Below, piece by piece: positions 52,701-61,792 of a stretch of 64,000 nt of DNA. This DNA is from Rufibacter sp. DG15C (GTDB lineage Bacteria > Bacteroidota > Bacteroidia > Cytophagales > Hymenobacteraceae). The notes under the pieces were generated by a model. That model worked only from the letters and a program-made list of their open reading frames with translations. It did not search any database and had not been told where the DNA came from. The position numbers and the translations under genes are program-made. Each line of letters starts with the position of its first letter. The stretch's first letter is position 1. The stretch spans positions 744,001 through 808,000 of the forward strand of contig NZ_CP010776.1 in assembly GCF_001577755.1 (NCBI RefSeq), given 5' to 3'.

Positions 52701-55115
52701 ATGCGCATATCATTTGACTGGCTGAAGCAACTTTTCCCCACTGACAAACCCGCCCAAGAGATTGGCCAATTCCTGACAGACGCTGGTCTGGAAGTAGAAG
52801 GCATTGAGACCTTTGAGGTAGTGCCCGGCGGTTTGCAGGGAATCGTGATTGGAGAAGTGCTCACCTGCGCCAAGCACCCAGACGCCGACAAGCTGAGCGT
52901 AACCACGGTAGACGTAGGCGACGGCGAGCCCAAGCACATTGTCTGCGGTGCGCCCAACGTGGCGGCCGGTCAGAAAGTAGTCATTGCCACCGTGGGTGCC
53001 ACCTTATACCCAGCCGGAGGCGAGCCATTCCAAATCAAGAAATCAAAGATTCGCGGAGCCGTGTCAGAAGGCATGATTTGCGCCGAGGATGAGATTGGCC
53101 TGGGTTCTTCACACGCCGGCATCATGGTACTGGACACAGATTTACCGAACGGCACACCCGCCGCTCAGTACTTTGGCTTAGCGTCGGATGACGTGTTTGA
53201 GATTGGCCTGACGCCTAACCGCGCCGATGCCGCCTCTCACCTAGGTGTGGCCCGCGACCTACAAGCATTACTAAACGCACCGTACCAATTGCCAGATGTA
53301 AGCGGTTTTGCTGTGTCCAATACGTCTCTGCCTATCTCGGTAGAAGTACAAAATACAGAAGCCTGTCCACGCTATGCAGGCGTCACTATCTCAGGCGTGA
53401 CCGTGCAGGACTCTCCGGCGTGGTTGCAACGCAGACTGCGCGCCATCGGCCTGTCGCCTATCAACAACGTGGTGGACGCCACCAACTATGTATTGCATGA
53501 GTTGGGTCAACCTCTACATGCCTTTGACGCCGCTAAAATCAAAGGAGGTAAAATCGTCGTGAAGAACGCTTCTGAAGGCGCCAAATTCACCACGCTGGAC
53601 AGCATAGAACGTACTTTGCGCGCTGAAGATTTGACCATCAGCAACGCCGAAGAGCCGATGGTGCTGGCGGGCGTGTTCGGAGGATTGCAAGCGGGTGTGA
53701 CCACAGAGACGCAGAACATCTTCCTGGAGAGCGCTTACTTCTCACCAGCAGGCATCCGGAAAACTTCGCAGGTGCACGGCATCAAAACCGACTCCTCGTT
53801 CCGTTTCGAGCGCGGCACCGACCCTGACATGGTCATCCTGGCCTTGAAACGCGCGGCCCTGTTGATTCAAGAAATCGCCGGTGGCGTGATTTCCTCAGAA
53901 ATTGTGGACGTATATCCGCAGCCTATCCAACCTCAGCAAATCACCTTGCGCTACAGCCGTGTCCAACAGCTCATTGGCCAGTACATTGAGCCCGCGCACA
54001 TCAAAGCCATCTTGACCAACCTGGGCATTGAAATCACCAGCGAGAACGAGGAGCAGTTGGCCTTGTACATTCCGGCGTATAAAGTAGACGTGACCCGCGA
54101 GGCCGATGTGGTAGAGGAAATCCTCAGAATCTATGGCTACAACAACATCATCCTGAGTGAGAACCTGGCCGCCGACTTCCTAGCCAAGTTCCCGAACCCG
54201 GACCCGGAGATTATCACCAGCCGCGTGGCCGATGCGTTGGCCGCCAATGGCTACCTGGAGATGTTCACCAACTCACTCACCAACTCCAACTACTACAAAG
54301 ACGCAGAAGGCAACGTGCCAGCCGAACTGGTGCCCATCCTCAACTACAACTCAGAGGACCTGGACGCTATGCGCCTGACCCTGGTGTATTCTGGTCTGGA
54401 AGTACTAAGACATAACATCAACCGCCGCCAGCGCGACCTCAAAGTATTTGAGCTGGGCAAGGTGTACCGCAAAGACGGCGAGAAGTACAAAGAAAACAAC
54501 TACCTGGTGCTTTTCATGACGGGCAACAAGGCCGCAGAAAGCTGGCAACAGGCCAGCGCCAAAGCCTCTTTCCATGACTTGGCCACGCAGGTACAGCAGA
54601 CGCTCACCCTTTGCCGACAGACCAATTTCACCACCAAGCCCACCGAGCACCCGTATCTGGCCGGCGGTGTGACCTACCACAAAGGCGACATCACCCTGGC
54701 GCACGTGGGTCTGATAAAGGACAGAGTGTGCAAACAGGCAGACGTAAAAGAGCAAGTGTGGTACGCCGAACTCAACTGGGATTACCTGTTGCGCAACTAC
54801 AAAGACAAATTGGTATTTGAGGAGCTGTCCAAGTTCCCGGAGGTGCGCCGAGATTTATCTCTGGTTGTGGATAAAGCCGTTACCTTTGAGCAGATTAAGC
54901 AAGTGGCCCAGCGCGTGGAGCGCAAGCTGTTGCAGGACGTGAACGCCTTTGACGTCTATGAGGGCGAAAAGATTGAGAGCGGCAAGAAGGCCATTGCGGT
55001 GAGCTTTACCCTGCAGGACAAGCAGCAGACCTTGACTGACAAAGTCATTGACTCTACCATGAGCCGTTTAATGCAGCAGTTTGAACACCAATTGGGCGCC
55101 GTCATCCGGAAGTAA
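52701..55115 (+). CDS. pheT: Phenylalanine-tRNA ligase beta subunit
   Basis: An 804-residue full-length PheT. In order: N-terminal EMAP/tRNA-binding OB fold (about 40-150) with VIGEVLTCAKHPDADKLSV, B3/4 editing domain (about 210-385), B5 domain (about 405-480), the catalytic-like core, and the C-terminal anticodon-binding ferredoxin fold (about 710-804) with FPEVRRDLSLVVD and ISFTLQ-type ending. The alpha subunit gene is not in the window, as is common in Bacteroidota. Confidence 0.97.
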   Translation: MRISFDWLKQLFPTDKPAQEIGQFLTDAGLEVEGIETFEVVPGGLQGIVIGEVLTCAKHPDADKLSVTTVDVGDGEPKHIVCGAPNVAAGQKVVIATVGATLYPAGGEPFQIKKSKIRGAVSEGMICAEDEIGLGSSHAGIMVLDTDLPNGTPAAQYFGLASDDVFEIGLTPNRADAASHLGVARDLQALLNAPYQLPDVSGFAVSNTSLPISVEVQNTEACPRYAGVTISGVTVQDSPAWLQRRLRAIGLSPINNVVDATNYVLHELGQPLHAFDAAKIKGGKIVVKNASEGAKFTTLDSIERTLRAEDLTISNAEEPMVLAGVFGGLQAGVTTETQNIFLESAYFSPAGIRKTSQVHGIKTDSSFRFERGTDPDMVILALKRAALLIQEIAGGVISSEIVDVYPQPIQPQQITLRYSRVQQLIGQYIEPAHIKAILTNLGIEITSENEEQLALYIPAYKVDVTREADVVEEILRIYGYNNIILSENLAADFLAKFPNPDPEIITSRVADALAANGYLEMFTNSLTNSNYYKDAEGNVPAELVPILNYNSEDLDAMRLTLVYSGLEVLRHNINRRQRDLKVFELGKVYRKDGEKYKENNYLVLFMTGNKAAESWQQASAKASFHDLATQVQQTLTLCRQTNFTTKPTEHPYLAGGVTYHKGDITLAHVGLIKDRVCKQADVKEQVWYAELNWDYLLRNYKDKLVFEELSKFPEVRRDLSLVVDKAVTFEQIKQVAQRVERKLLQDVNAFDVYEGEKIESGKKAIAVSFTLQDKQQTLTDKVIDSTMSRLMQQFEHQLGAVIRK

Positions 55116-55116
55116 T

Positions 55117-55413
55117 ATGAAAGCGAGCAGCTATCTTCATCAAATCCAGAACATTGAGGCCAAAGTCCATGCGTTGGTGGAGCAATACCAGGCCGGGCAG
55201 GACAGATTACAGGCCGCCCACCAGGAAATTGCGCGTCTGCAGCAAGTGATACAGGAAAAAGAGACTGAGATAAAAAATTTTCAGAATCAAGATAATATTA
55301 GTAAAATTGTACAAACCATAGCAGTAGACACTGCCAGTTCCACAGAGCTGAAGCTGAAGATAAACGAGTACCTGCGAGAGATTGACAAGTGCATCGCGTA
55401 TCTAAGAGAATAA
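55117..55413 (+). CDS. Small coiled-coil protein downstream of pheT
   Basis: A 98-residue protein starting 1 bp after the pheT stop at ATG 55117 (MKASSYLHQIQNIEAKV). Residues about 5-60 form a heptad-rich coiled coil (AAHQEIARLQQVIQEKETEI); the rest is a short helical domain (TELKLKINEYLREIDKCIAYL). The size, coil and neighbouring zapA make a ZapB-like or cell-division role plausible, but no direct similarity is claimed. Confidence 0.85.
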   Translation: MKASSYLHQIQNIEAKVHALVEQYQAGQDRLQAAHQEIARLQQVIQEKETEIKNFQNQDNISKIVQTIAVDTASSTELKLKINEYLREIDKCIAYLRE

Positions 55414-55414
55414 C

Positions 55415-55562
55415 CCAAGTGTCTGGACGCGGTTTGTTGATGTCCATTTTAGACTTCGTGCCCCGTGCACGTTCCCTTTAGATTATAGAGTACCAGAGAG
55501 ATTAGGACCTTTTACAGCACATGATTTCTCTTTTAGACATAACAAAACGCGCAGGCACTTTA
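55415..55562 (+). ncRNA. ssrS: Structured RNA upstream of zapA, 6S RNA candidate
   Basis: No ORF in this 163-bp gap, but a long terminal helix forms: 55417-55444 pairs with 55536-55560 over about 24 bp, with only a GA bulge, one mismatch and a bulged A. Inside are CGTGC-CCCGT-GCACG (55457-55471) and AGAGA/TCTCT pairings (about 55496 and 55526). Length (about 145 nt), rod-like closing stem and location beside zapA, as for ssrS in many bacteria, suggest 6S RNA. No intrinsic terminator follows; zapA starts 14 bp later. It could instead be a zapA leader structure. Confidence 0.5.
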
Positions 55563-55576
55563 GAAAGCATCAGGAG

Positions 55577-55867
55577 ATGAGTGAGTTATCTATAAAGATA
55601 AAGATAGCAGACCGCGAGTATCCGATGCGGGTAAGCGAGGAAGAAGAAGAACGACTGCGTTTGGCGGGCAAATACCTGAATGAGCGCATTAAGATGTTCA
55701 GGGACCAGTTTGGCATCCATGACAAGCAAGATTTGCTGGCCATGATAGCCTTGGAGACCGCCGCAGATAAGATTAAAACCGAAGACGCCGCACAGCAAGA
55801 CCAGATGGGTCTGGAGCAACAGCTGTCGTCTTTGAATGATTTGCTTTCCTCCCTCAAGCTCGGGTAG
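55577..55867 (+). CDS. zapA: Cell division protein ZapA
   Basis: A 96-residue ZapA, which binds and bundles FtsZ filaments. The N-terminal beta-beta-alpha head has IKIKIADREYPMRVSEEEEERLRLAGKYLNE and the rest is the dimerising coiled coil (DLLAMIALETAADKIKTE and onward), as usual. It lies between the structured RNA and rny, an order common in Bacteroidota. Confidence 0.92.
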   Translation: MSELSIKIKIADREYPMRVSEEEEERLRLAGKYLNERIKMFRDQFGIHDKQDLLAMIALETAADKIKTEDAAQQDQMGLEQQLSSLNDLLSSLKLG

Positions 55868-55936
55868 AGCGCTTTCTCTGTGAGGCCTAGGGCCAATGTC
55901 TAATGCTATACTTTTAACCATAAAAGCTATAGCCAC

Positions 55937-57535
55937 ATGTCTACCATCGTTTATATTCTAATCACGGCCGTTGTCTGTCTGGGCATCGGTTTCTACATTG
56001 GCCGCGTGTTGCTGGTCAAGCTGTTCCAGGACCAGGAAACCCAGGCCAAGCAACGCGCCCAGCAAATCATCCGGGACGCAGAGGCCCGCGCCGAAAGCCA
56101 GAAGAAGGAGAAGATGCTGGAAGCCAAGGAGCACTTCTTAAAGCTGAAAGCCGAGCACGAAGAGCAGGCCAACCACAAGAAAAACATCATCATCCAGAAC
56201 GAGGCCAAGGTAAAGCAGCGCGAAGTGCTGGTGACCAAGCAACTGGAAGACCTCAAGAAAAAAGAGCAGGAAACTGATGCCGTCCGTGAAAAGCTGAACA
56301 AGCAACTAGAGGGCATTGACCAGCGCAAAGAGGAACTGGAGGCCCAGTACCGCGAGAAGCAAAACAAGGTAGACAAAGACCACCACGAGATTCTGAGCAA
56401 ACTGGAGCGCATCGCCAACCTGTCTGCCGAGGAAGCCCGCGAGCAACTAGTAGAAAGCCTGAAATCAGAAGCCTCTACCCGCGCCTCTTCTTACATCAAA
56501 GACATTGTAGCCGAGGCCAAGCTCACCGCTACCAAAGAAGCCAAGAAGGTGGTGATTGAGACTATCCAGCGCACCGCCGCCGAGCACGCCATTGAGAACT
56601 GCGTCTCTATCTTCAACATTGAGTCAGATGACATCAAAGGTAAAATCATCGGGCGTGAAGGACGTAACATTAGAGCCTTAGAAGCTGCCACGGGCGTAGA
56701 AATCATCGTTGACGACACGCCAGAGGCCATCATCATCTCTGGTTTTGACCCGGTAAGACGTGAGATCGCCCGCCTGGCCCTACACCGCCTGGTAGCCGAC
56801 GGACGTATTCACCCAGCCCGTATTGAGGAGGTGGTGGCCAAGACCAAGAAAGGCATTGAAGAGGAGATTGTGGAGATTGGCGAGCGTACCGCCATTGACC
56901 TAGGCATCCACGGTCTGCATCCAGAGTTGATTAGAATGGTGGGCCGCATGCGCTTCCGTTCTTCTTACGGTCAGAACCTGTTACAGCACTCCAGAGAAGT
57001 AGCCAACCTGTGTGCCACCATGGCTGCCGAACTAGGCTTGAACGTGAAGCTAGCCAAACGCGCCGGTCTGTTGCATGACATTGGAAAAGTAACACCAGAG
57101 GAGCCAGAATTGCCGCACGCTATCATTGGTATGCAGTTGGCCCAGAAGTACAAGGAGCATCCAGATGTGTGCAACGCCATTGGTGCTCACCACGACGAGA
57201 TTGAGATGACCGCTATGATTTCGCCTATCATCCAGGCTTGTGATGCCATATCTGGATCCCGCCCAGGTGCTCGCCGCGAGATCATGGAGTCCTATATCAA
57301 GCGTCTGAAAGAACTGGAAGAAACCGCTCACTCCTTTGAAGGCGTGAACCAGTGCTACGCCATCCAGGCCGGCCGTGAACTGCGCGTGATGGTAGACGCT
57401 GAGAACGTAACCGATGAGCGTGCCCAGGAGCTTTCCTTTGACATCTCGCAGAAAATTGAGAAAGAGATGCAGTACCCAGGCCAGATTAAAATCACGGTCA
57501 TCCGGGAAATGCGCTCTGTATCCTACGCTAAGTAA
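55937..57535 (+). CDS. rny: Ribonuclease Y
   Basis: A 532-residue membrane-anchored endoribonuclease that starts mRNA decay. It has an N-terminal membrane helix (about 4-25), a long coiled coil (about 30-200), a KH domain (about 215-280) with [19 protein letters not shown], and an HD domain with [11 protein letters not shown] and [10 protein letters not shown] (about 345-385), followed by the C-terminal region. A bidirectional terminator follows. Confidence 0.97.
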   Translation: MSTIVYILITAVVCLGIGFYIGRVLLVKLFQDQETQAKQRAQQIIRDAEARAESQKKEKMLEAKEHFLKLKAEHEEQANHKKNIIIQNEAKVKQREVLVTKQLEDLKKKEQETDAVREKLNKQLEGIDQRKEELEAQYREKQNKVDKDHHEILSKLERIANLSAEEAREQLVESLKSEASTRASSYIKDIVAEAKLTATKEAKKVVIETIQRTAAEHAIENCVSIFNIESDDIKGKIIGREGRNIRALEAATGVEIIVDDTPEAIIISGFDPVRREIARLALHRLVADGRIHPARIEEVVAKTKKGIEEEIVEIGERTAIDLGIHGLHPELIRMVGRMRFRSSYGQNLLQHSREVANLCATMAAELGLNVKLAKRAGLLHDIGKVTPEEPELPHAIIGMQLAQKYKEHPDVCNAIGAHHDEIEMTAMISPIIQACDAISGSRPGARREIMESYIKRLKELEETAHSFEGVNQCYAIQAGRELRVMVDAENVTDERAQELSFDISQKIEKEMQYPGQIKITVIREMRSVSYAK

Positions 57536-57570
57536 GATTTTAGATACTAGGCGCTAGACCTTAGACATTT

Positions 57571-57608
57571 CGTTTTGGGGCTGGTTTCTGGGAAATAAGC
57601 GAAAAACG
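57571..57608. repeat. Dispersed palindrome, copy 21
   Basis: CGTTTTGGGGCTGG left arm, decayed right arm ending GAAAAACG, which is shared with the start of the following terminator. Confidence 0.7.
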
Positions 57609-57638
57609 CCCGTTGCTACTTTAGCAACGGGCGTTTTT
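57602..57638. terminator. Bidirectional terminator between rny and dps
   Basis: 17-bp perfect stem (57602-57618 with 57622-57638), 3-nt loop, A-run then T-run. Confidence 0.9.
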
Positions 57639-57692
57639 GTTTTGCCCTAAGGCGAAGGTGAAAATTAAAGCTAGGCCTTTACCCATAAGGGA

Positions 57693-58169
57693 TTATCGTG
57701 CTTGGAAGGCGTTCAGCATCCAGAGGGTTTTCTCCAGGGCGTTCAAGTCATCACTGATTAAGCCTTGCGTGCCCTCGTCCTCCAATTCAGAGGCCATAGC
57801 CAGGACTTCGCGCTCTAAGTGGATGATCTGCCCGATATTCTCTACGGTGGCTTCCACGGTGTCTACATCGGTGGTGAGGCCTTTGCGTTCCTGTACTCTG
57901 GACGTTGCCAGGTAATCTGAGAAGCTGTGCATGGGCGTGTGGCGGAGGGTTAGGATGCGCTCGGCAATCTCGTCAATGGTCTCAAAGGCGGCGGTGTACA
58001 GTTCTTCAAATTTGGCGTGAAGGGAAAAGAAGTTTCCGCCCCGTATGTTCCAGTGGAAGGCGCGCAGGTTTTGGTAGTACACGTGGTAGTTGGCCAGCAG
58101 CTCATTCAATTTTACGGCTAGGTCCTTGGTGTCTCTGCGTGCTAAGCCTAGTTCATTATGTGATTCCAT
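57693..58169 (-). CDS. dps: Dps ferritin-like DNA protection protein
   Basis: A 158-residue mini-ferritin that oxidises and stores iron with peroxide and shields DNA. The ferroxidase residues are in AFHWNIRGGNFFSLHAKFEELY and FETIDEIAERI, the Dps signature. ATG at 58169 is chosen over a TTG two codons upstream. It is divergent from an OxyR gene, which fits peroxide induction. The upstream A/T-rich segment (58240-58290) may hold its promoter; no certain operator is named. Confidence 0.94.
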   Translation of the reverse strand: MESHNELGLARRDTKDLAVKLNELLANYHVYYQNLRAFHWNIRGGNFFSLHAKFEELYTAAFETIDEIAERILTLRHTPMHSFSDYLATSRVQERKGLTTDVDTVEATVENIGQIIHLEREVLAMASELEDEGTQGLISDDLNALEKTLWMLNAFQAR

Positions 58170-58482
58170 AGTCAAGTATGTTCTAATTAGGTTTGTGTTG
58201 GTGCATACGGGAAAACGCCGACTTATGATGTCATCGCATAAATTGATTATGCCACTTTCATTATAGAGAAAAACTATTATATTAGCAGAGGAAATCGTTT
58301 TTGGCTTCTTTTCTGGAAATCAGCCCAAAAACGGGAAATGCTTTGGACCGTCGTGCCCTGGTACTTATGCCACGGGCGCCCGCTACAGGGGACTGCGCTC
58401 ACAGTGATTACTGCGCCCGCTTTCTCTTGTCAATCCCTGACGCCGCCTTGCCTTTGTAACCGCTAGCCCATCCCCTTATTGC
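58170..58482. other. dps-oxyR divergent regulatory region
   Basis: The 313 bp hold the A/T-rich upstream part of dps (58240-58290), palindrome copy 22, and a weak -7 match (TGCCTTTG, 58449-58456) for oxyR. No ORF is credible. Confidence 0.5.
58296..58333. repeat. Dispersed palindrome, copy 22
   Basis: CGTTTTTGGCTTC with GCCCAAAAACG around TTTTCTGGAAAT. One of few copies located between divergent promoters. Confidence 0.82.
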
Positions 58483-59418
58483 ATGACCCTTACCCAATTG
58501 GAGTACCTGCTGGCCGTGGACACCTACCGTCACTTTGCCACCGCCGCCGAGAAATGTTTTGTGACCCAGCCCACCCTGAGCATGCAGTTGCAGAAGCTAG
58601 AAGACGAGCTGGGCGTACAATTGTTTGACCGCAGTCGCGTGCCCGTTCGGCCCACCGAGCTGGGCAAGGATGTCATTGAGCAGGCCCGCGTCACGGTGTC
58701 TGAGTTCAAGAAAATACAGGAGATTGTGCAGGCCCAGCGCACCGGCATCACCGGCGAGCTGCGCATTGGCGTCATCCCCACGCTGGCCCCCTACCTTATC
58801 CCACTGTTCATCACCGACTTCATTCAGAAATACCCCAAGGTGCACGTGATAGTCCATGAGATGGTCACGGATACCATTATTGAGAAGCTACGGCTGGAGA
58901 TGCTGGACGTGGGTCTGTTGGTGACGCCTCTACAGGAGAAGACCATTGTGGAGATTCCGCTGTTCTATGAGGCCTTTGTGGGCTACCTGCACCCCAAACA
59001 CCCGCTCTTTGCTGAAAAGGAAATCACGCCCGGCGCCATTGACAACGAGGACCTATGGCTCATGAACGAGGGCCACTGCTTTAGAAGTCAGGTGCTGCAG
59101 ATTTGCAACCGGACCAAAGCACCCCGCAACGTGCATTTGGACTATGAGAGCGGCTCTCTGGAAACCCTCAAGCGCATTGTGGAGACCCAGAGCGGCATGA
59201 CCCTCTTGCCAGAGCTATCCGTGATGGACCTGCCCGAAGACAAAAAGGCGATGGTCCGTCCGTTCACAGACCCCGCCCCCTTACGCGAGGTAAGCCTGGT
59301 AGTGCACAAAAGCTTCCTGAAAAAACGCATGATTGAAGCCCTGCGGGAAACCATTTTAGCTCACATCCCCGCAGACCTCAAGACCAGAAACCCGGTGCGC
59401 GTAGTTAAAATAAAATAA
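58483..59418 (+). CDS. oxyR: OxyR-type LysR peroxide sensor
   Basis: A 311-residue LysR regulator: N-terminal winged HTH (ATAAEKCFVTQPTLSMQLQKLE, about 20-41) and a substrate-binding-type sensor domain. It has both peroxide-sensing cysteines, Cys199 (EGHCFRSQ) and Cys208 (LQICN), at the same numbers as in E. coli OxyR, so disulfide activation is likely. The adjacent divergent dps gene is a standard OxyR target. Confidence 0.94.
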   Translation: MTLTQLEYLLAVDTYRHFATAAEKCFVTQPTLSMQLQKLEDELGVQLFDRSRVPVRPTELGKDVIEQARVTVSEFKKIQEIVQAQRTGITGELRIGVIPTLAPYLIPLFITDFIQKYPKVHVIVHEMVTDTIIEKLRLEMLDVGLLVTPLQEKTIVEIPLFYEAFVGYLHPKHPLFAEKEITPGAIDNEDLWLMNEGHCFRSQVLQICNRTKAPRNVHLDYESGSLETLKRIVETQSGMTLLPELSVMDLPEDKKAMVRPFTDPAPLREVSLVVHKSFLKKRMIEALRETILAHIPADLKTRNPVRVVKIK

Positions 59419-59419
59419 A

Positions 59420-59459
59420 CCGTTTTCGGCCCGATTTCCAGAAAATGAGCCAAAAACGG
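59420..59459. repeat. Dispersed palindrome, copy 23
   Basis: CCGTTTTCGGCCC with GAGCCAAAAACGG, beginning 1 bp past the oxyR stop. Confidence 0.85.
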
Positions 59460-59494
59460 ATCCTTCTTTACAGCTTCCCCTTTATTAAGCATTC

Positions 59495-61078
59495 ATGGAA
59501 GAAAGCCAGCCATTCGTCTTTAACCGAGAGCATTTTCTGCGGAAGGTGCAGGAAGAGACTGTTTGGGACGTGGTGGTGATTGGCGGCGGGGCCACCGGCT
59601 TGGGCATTGCCGTGGACGCAGCCTCCCGCGGGTACAAAACGTTGTTGCTGGAGCAGGCGGACTTTGCCAAGGGCACTTCCAGCAGGAGTACCAAACTGGT
59701 CCACGGCGGCGTACGCTACCTGGCCCTGGGCCATATAAAACTGGTCCTGGAGGCCTTGCGGGAACGGGGACGTTTGCTCCAAAACGCCCCGCACCTGGTC
59801 ACCATCCAATCCTTCATCATCCCTACCTTCTCTTGGTGGGACAAGCTAGTCTACGGCCTAGGCTTGACGCTCTATGATCTGATGGCCGGCAGACTTCGCC
59901 TTCGCCGCACCGCCTTTCTCTCTGCCCAGGAAACCGCTCAACAGCTCCCCAACATTAAAACCAAAGGCCTAACCGGCGGCGTGCAGTATTTTGATGGACA
60001 GTTTGATGATACCCGACTGGCCATCAATCTGGCCCAGACCTGCGCCGAGCAAGGCGGCCTCTTGCTGAATTACATGCCGGTGGTCAATCTGTTGAAAGAC
60101 GCTAGGGGAAAAGTTATTGGTGTAACCGCCCAAGATATTGAGTTTGGTCAGGAGTATGTCATCCAAGCCAAGACAGTAATTAATGCCACGGGCGTTTTTG
60201 TCAACAGCATCCTACACATGGACGCGCCCGCGCAGCAGCCCTTGGTACGGCCCAGTCAGGGCGTGCATGTGGTGCTGGACCAGTCCTTCCTGAAAGGCGA
60301 GAATGCCCTAATGATTCCGAAGACCTCTGACGGACGCGTGCTCTTTATGGTGCCGTGGCATGGGTATCTGCTGGTAGGCACCACGGATACGCTGGTCAAT
60401 GAAACCAGCCTGGAGCCGAAGCCGCAGGAACAGGAGATTGATTTTATCCTGGAGACGGCCAGCCACTACCTGGCGCGCAAACCCACCCGGGCAGACGTGC
60501 TGAGCGTCTTTGCCGGACAGCGTCCTTTGGCGGCCCCCACCATCCACACCCATAAGACCAAAGAGATTTCACGCAGCCACAGCCTGTTGGTAGCGCCGTC
60601 TGGCCTCATCACGGTCACAGGCGGCAAGTGGACCACCTACCGCCAAATGGCCGAGGATGCGATTGATTTGGCCATTACCAAAGGTTTTTTACTTCCTCTT
60701 GATTGTCAAACAGCCCAGTTGAAAATTCATGGCTATACAGTAGAGGAAAACCCAGCAGACCCACTGGCCATCTATGGCACAGACAAAGTAGGAATCTTAG
60801 CCTTGGTTCAGCAATTCCCAGACTTGGGCATTCCACTTCATCCAAACTTTTCTCACATCGCCGCTGAAGTAGTTTGGGCCGCGCAATATGAAATGGCGAG
60901 AACCGTGGAGGATGTCTTGGCTAGAAGGCTTCGGGTGCTGTTTCTGGATGCCCGAGCGGCACTGGAGATGGCTCCAAAGGTGGCTCAATTAATGGCGGTT
61001 GCCTTACATAAAGATGCGGCTTGGGAAGAAAATCAAATTCATCAGTTCACGCAATTGGCAAGCCAGTATATTTTGTAG
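59495..61078 (+). CDS. glpD: FAD-dependent glycerol-3-phosphate dehydrogenase/oxidase
   Basis: A 527-residue flavoprotein that oxidises glycerol-3-phosphate to DHAP, feeding electrons to quinone (dehydrogenase) or oxygen. FAD-binding VVVIGGGATGLGIAVDAASRG (quoted here in part: VIGGGATGLGIA) is at about 25-45, followed by TSSRSTKLVHGGVRYL, VPWHGYLLVGTTDT and the C-terminal DAO_C domain. No glpK or glpF is adjacent. Confidence 0.95.
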   Translation: MEESQPFVFNREHFLRKVQEETVWDVVVIGGGATGLGIAVDAASRGYKTLLLEQADFAKGTSSRSTKLVHGGVRYLALGHIKLVLEALRERGRLLQNAPHLVTIQSFIIPTFSWWDKLVYGLGLTLYDLMAGRLRLRRTAFLSAQETAQQLPNIKTKGLTGGVQYFDGQFDDTRLAINLAQTCAEQGGLLLNYMPVVNLLKDARGKVIGVTAQDIEFGQEYVIQAKTVINATGVFVNSILHMDAPAQQPLVRPSQGVHVVLDQSFLKGENALMIPKTSDGRVLFMVPWHGYLLVGTTDTLVNETSLEPKPQEQEIDFILETASHYLARKPTRADVLSVFAGQRPLAAPTIHTHKTKEISRSHSLLVAPSGLITVTGGKWTTYRQMAEDAIDLAITKGFLLPLDCQTAQLKIHGYTVEENPADPLAIYGTDKVGILALVQQFPDLGIPLHPNFSHIAAEVVWAAQYEMARTVEDVLARRLRVLFLDARAALEMAPKVAQLMAVALHKDAAWEENQIHQFTQLASQYIL

Positions 61079-61320
61079 TCATCCACAATCATTCTTCATC
61101 CCTAAAAGTGTCCCAAGCCTGCTGCTTGGGACAGTCCCGTGCTAGTAGATAAAGAAAACCGTGCGCAGCACGCATGCCTCTGCAGCGACAGAGACTGCCA
61201 TTATCTTCCATCAGCCAATCAACCATCCAGCTTATACAGAATTGGAACCAGAACCAGTCTTGGTCCTGAGCACCTCTGTTGTTTCGTCGCCTGAAAGGCG
61301 GGGCCAAAAGCCCAGAGTAC

Positions 61321-61500
61321 AACAGCAGTGCGAAGGGCCAAGACGAGGCCTCGCGGCCGTGAGCGCTAACCGGAGGCTATGGAACAAGGCAGTGGGTGCG
61401 CACCGGTAAGGGCGGTCTTACGCAGGGATAGCCAAATGCGTGCACAAACAAATACTGGAGGAGAATCAGTCTTGTTTGTTGGTGATAACAATAACTACGG
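61321..61500 (-). repeat. Long dispersed repeat, diverged piece C (inverted)
   Basis: Read as reverse complement it matches copy A/B in patches: AGCGCTCACGGCCGCG (61346-61362 region), the CACCGG step, GTGCACGCATTTGGCTATCC and the GATTCTCCTCCAGTA/GGTGATAAC module near 61455-61490. It suggests an old copy of the same element. Confidence 0.6.
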
Positions 61501-61577
61501 CAGAAACTTTAAAGAAGTCAGAGACAGAGAAAGAATTTACTGGAAGTCTTTTCATGGATGGGCCTCTCTAGTTCGCC

Positions 61578-61599
61578 CACAAGATCCTTTCAGGATGAC
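61578..61599. repeat. Single end of the MITE-like element
   Basis: CACAAGATCCTTTCAGGATG plus AC differs at one base from 28315-28336. The bases that follow (61640-61680) resemble the 44-bp spacer of that element, so modules are in a different order. Confidence 0.55.
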
Positions 61600-61693
61600 A
61601 AAGAGAGGAAGGATAAGAGTGACACATCTAAAGTAGTAAATAGAGCCTTAACAAAACGCCTTTGAGTAGACGAAACTCCTACAATTACCTATT

Positions 61694-61735
61694 TTCGTTT
61701 TTAGCTTGATTTCCAGAAAATAAGCTGAAAACGAA
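61694..61735. repeat. Dispersed palindrome, copy 24
   Basis: TTCGTTTTTAGCTT with AAGCTGAAAACGAA; both arms carry the AGCTT/AAGCT variant, a paired change. Confidence 0.85.
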
Positions 61736-61742
61736 GGCAAAC

Positions 61743-61774
61743 AAAAAGGCCGCTCTTTGCAGAGCGGCCTTTTT
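61743..61774. terminator. Terminator after sucD
   Basis: AAAAAGGCCGCTCT, TTGC loop, AGAGCGGCCTTTTT (14-bp stem). Confidence 0.9.
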
Positions 61775-61792
61775 TATAGGTAAAAGAAAAGC

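Larger units (their letters stand above)
61079..61792. other. 714-bp gene-free stretch made of repeat pieces
   Basis: Contains piece C of the long dispersed repeat (61321-61500), one end of the MITE-like element (61578-61599), palindrome copy 24 and the sucD terminator. Short frames here overlap repeat modules and are not credited as genes. Confidence 0.6.

Noticed and set aside
61089-61636. Several 77-85 codon frames in the glpD-sucD gap
   Set aside because: They overlap each other and the repeat pieces, lack promoters or signals, and show biased residues typical of chance frames.
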